The notes under the pieces are model-generated. The model had not been told where the DNA came from and ran no database searches. It worked only from the letters and a program-made list of their open reading frames with translations. DNA of 64,000 nucleotides, from contig DASZBR010000006.1 of NCBI GenBank assembly GCA_035943935.1, positions 1-64,000 of the forward strand. Direction: 5' to 3'. Of this stretch, positions 62,731 through 64,000 are shown one piece after another. The stretch is from DASZBR01 sp035943935. Its GTDB lineage: Bacteria > Pseudomonadota > Gammaproteobacteria > DASZBR01. The position numbers were made by a program, and so were the translations under genes. Each line of letters starts with the position of its first letter. Positions within the stretch are counted from its first letter, which is position 1.

Positions 62731-63669
62731 TTATTTCTGGAAGGGTAAGCCATTGGCATTGCATAAAAAAAGACTGTCCAGTAATCCAGACCATCGAATA
62801 ACTTTATCGAGTATCGGTTCTCTTTTTGCAGGTGATCGCGCCTGTCGCCACTCAATGGGCAAATGGCTGTAACGATTTTTTAAGATTTTTGCGCACGCGT
62901 AACCTACTTCACAAATTAATAAACCTTCTGGATTTAAATACGATTTTGATTGCGTAATGATTTTATTCACCAGATCTGCGCCATCTACTCCAGCCAGCAA
63001 AGCAATTTTAGGTTCGTTTTTTACTTCCAGCGGCTGAGCGCGATATTCTTTTTCAGAGACATACGGCGGATTAGAAATAATTAAGTCATATTTGTTTTTT
63101 ATATTTTCAAATAAATTAGTCTGTACGGTTTTTACGCGACTTTCTAAATTATAGTTTTTAATATTAGTTTCTGCGACTTCCAGCGCTTCAGGTGAGATAT
63201 CGGCGAGATCTACGTTAAGATGGGGATTCATCAACGCTAATGTAATGCCAATACAACCCGAGCCTGTACATAAATCCAATACGCGATAATTCTCCCAGCG
63301 TACTTTATTTAAAAAATCAGAGAACTGCGTGTTCATGAGTGATCGCGGAACTAGAACATGATTATTAACATAAAATTTATGGCCAGAATAAATCGCTTCT
63401 TGGGTAATGTATTCTACGGGAACGCGTTCTGTAATTCGTCTTTCATATAATTTCAAAATTTTTTCTGCTTCTTGCTCGGTAATGATTTTATTGAGATAAA
63501 GCGAATTATGGTATTCGTGGGGAAGGTTTAAAGCAAAATAAGCTAAATAGAGCGCGTTTATATATAAAGAATGATTGCCAAAGAAGTGGTGATGAAGTTT
63601 GGCTTTTTGCATCAGAGTTTTGCCATGCTGAGCTATTTTTTTTACGGTAATATTTTCACGCATTGGCAT
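62731..63669 (-). CDS. prmB: Ribosomal protein L3 N5-glutamine methyltransferase
   Basis: A 312-residue SAM methyltransferase that modifies a glutamine of L3. SAM motif VLDLCTGSGCIGI, the glutamine-binding NPPYVSE and the N-terminal HHHFFGNHSLYINALYLA part are visible; VPRSLM precedes the catalytic domain as in PrmB rather than PrmC. It starts 3 bp after the ldcA stop. Confidence 0.92.
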   Translation of the reverse strand: MPMRENITVKKIAQHGKTLMQKAKLHHHFFGNHSLYINALYLAYFALNLPHEYHNSLYLNKIITEQEAEKILKLYERRITERVPVEYITQEAIYSGHKFYVNNHVLVPRSLMNTQFSDFLNKVRWENYRVLDLCTGSGCIGITLALMNPHLNVDLADISPEALEVAETNIKNYNLESRVKTVQTNLFENIKNKYDLIISNPPYVSEKEYRAQPLEVKNEPKIALLAGVDGADLVNKIITQSKSYLNPEGLLICEVGYACAKILKNRYSHLPIEWRQARSPAKREPILDKVIRWSGLLDSLFLCNANGLPFQK

Positions 63670-63672
63670 GGA

Positions 63673-64000
63673 TTAGTTGAGGGGAATAATATAGTTGGTT
63701 TTTCCGTGGCCAATATGAGCCGCCATACGGATAGGAATAGGTTTGTCTTGCGCGAACGTGTTGAGTTCTTGTTCTATGAGTTTTTTTTCGTCTGGGTTTT
63801 TGTGAATAAATTCACCTAATACTAATGCTTTTATATGTTCAAATAATCCGGCTTGAGTGAGTTGGACCAACATACGACGAATTTTATAAGCGGGTTCATT
63901 AAGTTCTTCAAGCAATAAGATCTTATGGTTTGTTTTAATTTGATAGGGCGTACCTAACGTACTCGAAATAATAGATAAATTTCCACCGGTGAATTTCCCG
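63673..64000 (-). CDS. ldcA: LD-carboxypeptidase LdcA (partial, 3' end)
   Basis: The C-terminal about 109 residues of an S66-family LD-carboxypeptidase, which removes the terminal D-Ala of cytosolic muropeptides. Visible parts are GKFTGGNLSIISSTLGTPY, ILLLEELNEPAYKIRRML and the end MAAHIGHGKTNYIIPLN with the family His. The 5' end lies beyond the window. It is followed by prmB on the same strand. Confidence 0.88.
   Translation of the reverse strand, partial: GKFTGGNLSIISSTLGTPYQIKTNHKILLLEELNEPAYKIRRMLVQLTQAGLFEHIKALVLGEFIHKNPDEKKLIEQELNTFAQDKPIPIRMAAHIGHGKTNYIIPLN

Noticed and set aside
1..64000. CRISPR array, prophage or integrative element
   Set aside because: No regular direct repeats with spacers, integrase, or phage structural genes were seen.

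Overview
The window looks like the chromosome of an AT-rich gammaproteobacterium. Evidence is the gene order gyrA-serC-cmk-rpsA-lapA-lapB, smc-zipA-ligA, mreBCD-yhdP-tldD, the presence of zipA, lapB, comEA-like, prmB, orn and cpdA, and an SMC-type rather than MukB condensin. Ankyrin-repeat genes, a Com1/DsbA-like oxidoreductase and an R64-like type IVB pilus locus suggest a host-associated lineage near Legionellales/Coxiellaceae/Berkiella; that placement is inference, since no rRNA is present.

Layout. 1-6.8 kb: a run of eleven co-directional, closely spaced accessory genes (ankyrin-repeat proteins, small membrane proteins and helical proteins sharing a short EEI-x-x-VL module), ending at a perfect palindrome. 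6.8-10.6 kb (minus): gatC-gatA-gatB, preceded by a coiled-coil membrane-anchored protein. 10.7-22.0 kb (plus): mreBCD, yhdP, tldD, a DUF502 protein, aspS, a DsbA/Com1-like protein, dsbD, trxA. 22-25.8 kb: bamD (minus), rluD (plus), a quinone oxidoreductase and dacB (minus). 25.9-28.6 kb: accessory genes, including a Cys-rich protein, an SDH-type Clp-fold serine proteinase with a small partner, a GGCT-GrpB fusion, and a GIY-YIG gene inside an inverted-repeat unit abutting tRNA-Ser(GGA). 28.8-35.9 kb: DUF3579, pssA, smc, zipA, ligA. 35.9-38.8 kb (minus): a ParE/Phd toxin-antitoxin pair and three paralogous membrane proteins, one cut by an in-frame stop. 39.1-48.2 kb: gyrA, serC, cmk, rpsA, lapA, lapB, a ComEA-like protein, wecA. 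48.2-60.1 kb: a type IVB pilus locus (an unknown 762-aa Cys-rich protein, PilQ-, PilR- and PilS-like proteins, two further prepilins, PilN-, PilO- and PilP-SPOR-like proteins, an SppA-like protease and a PilE-like minor pilin). 60.1-64 kb: orn, plsY, a FecR-domain protein, cpdA, prmB and the 3' end of ldcA.

How genes fit together. mreBCD, yhdP, dacB, lapAB, plsY, pssA, bamD and ldcA all serve envelope growth and remodelling. The DsbA-like protein, dsbD and trxA form one thiol-redox module. GatCAB and an AspRS carrying the residues typical of non-discriminating enzymes fit tRNA-dependent amidation. The most unusual regions are the pilus locus, with its SPOR fusion, embedded S49 protease and unknown first gene, and the ankyrin/EEI-x-x-VL gene run. 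Four kinds of short palindromic REP-like repeats lie at gene ends.
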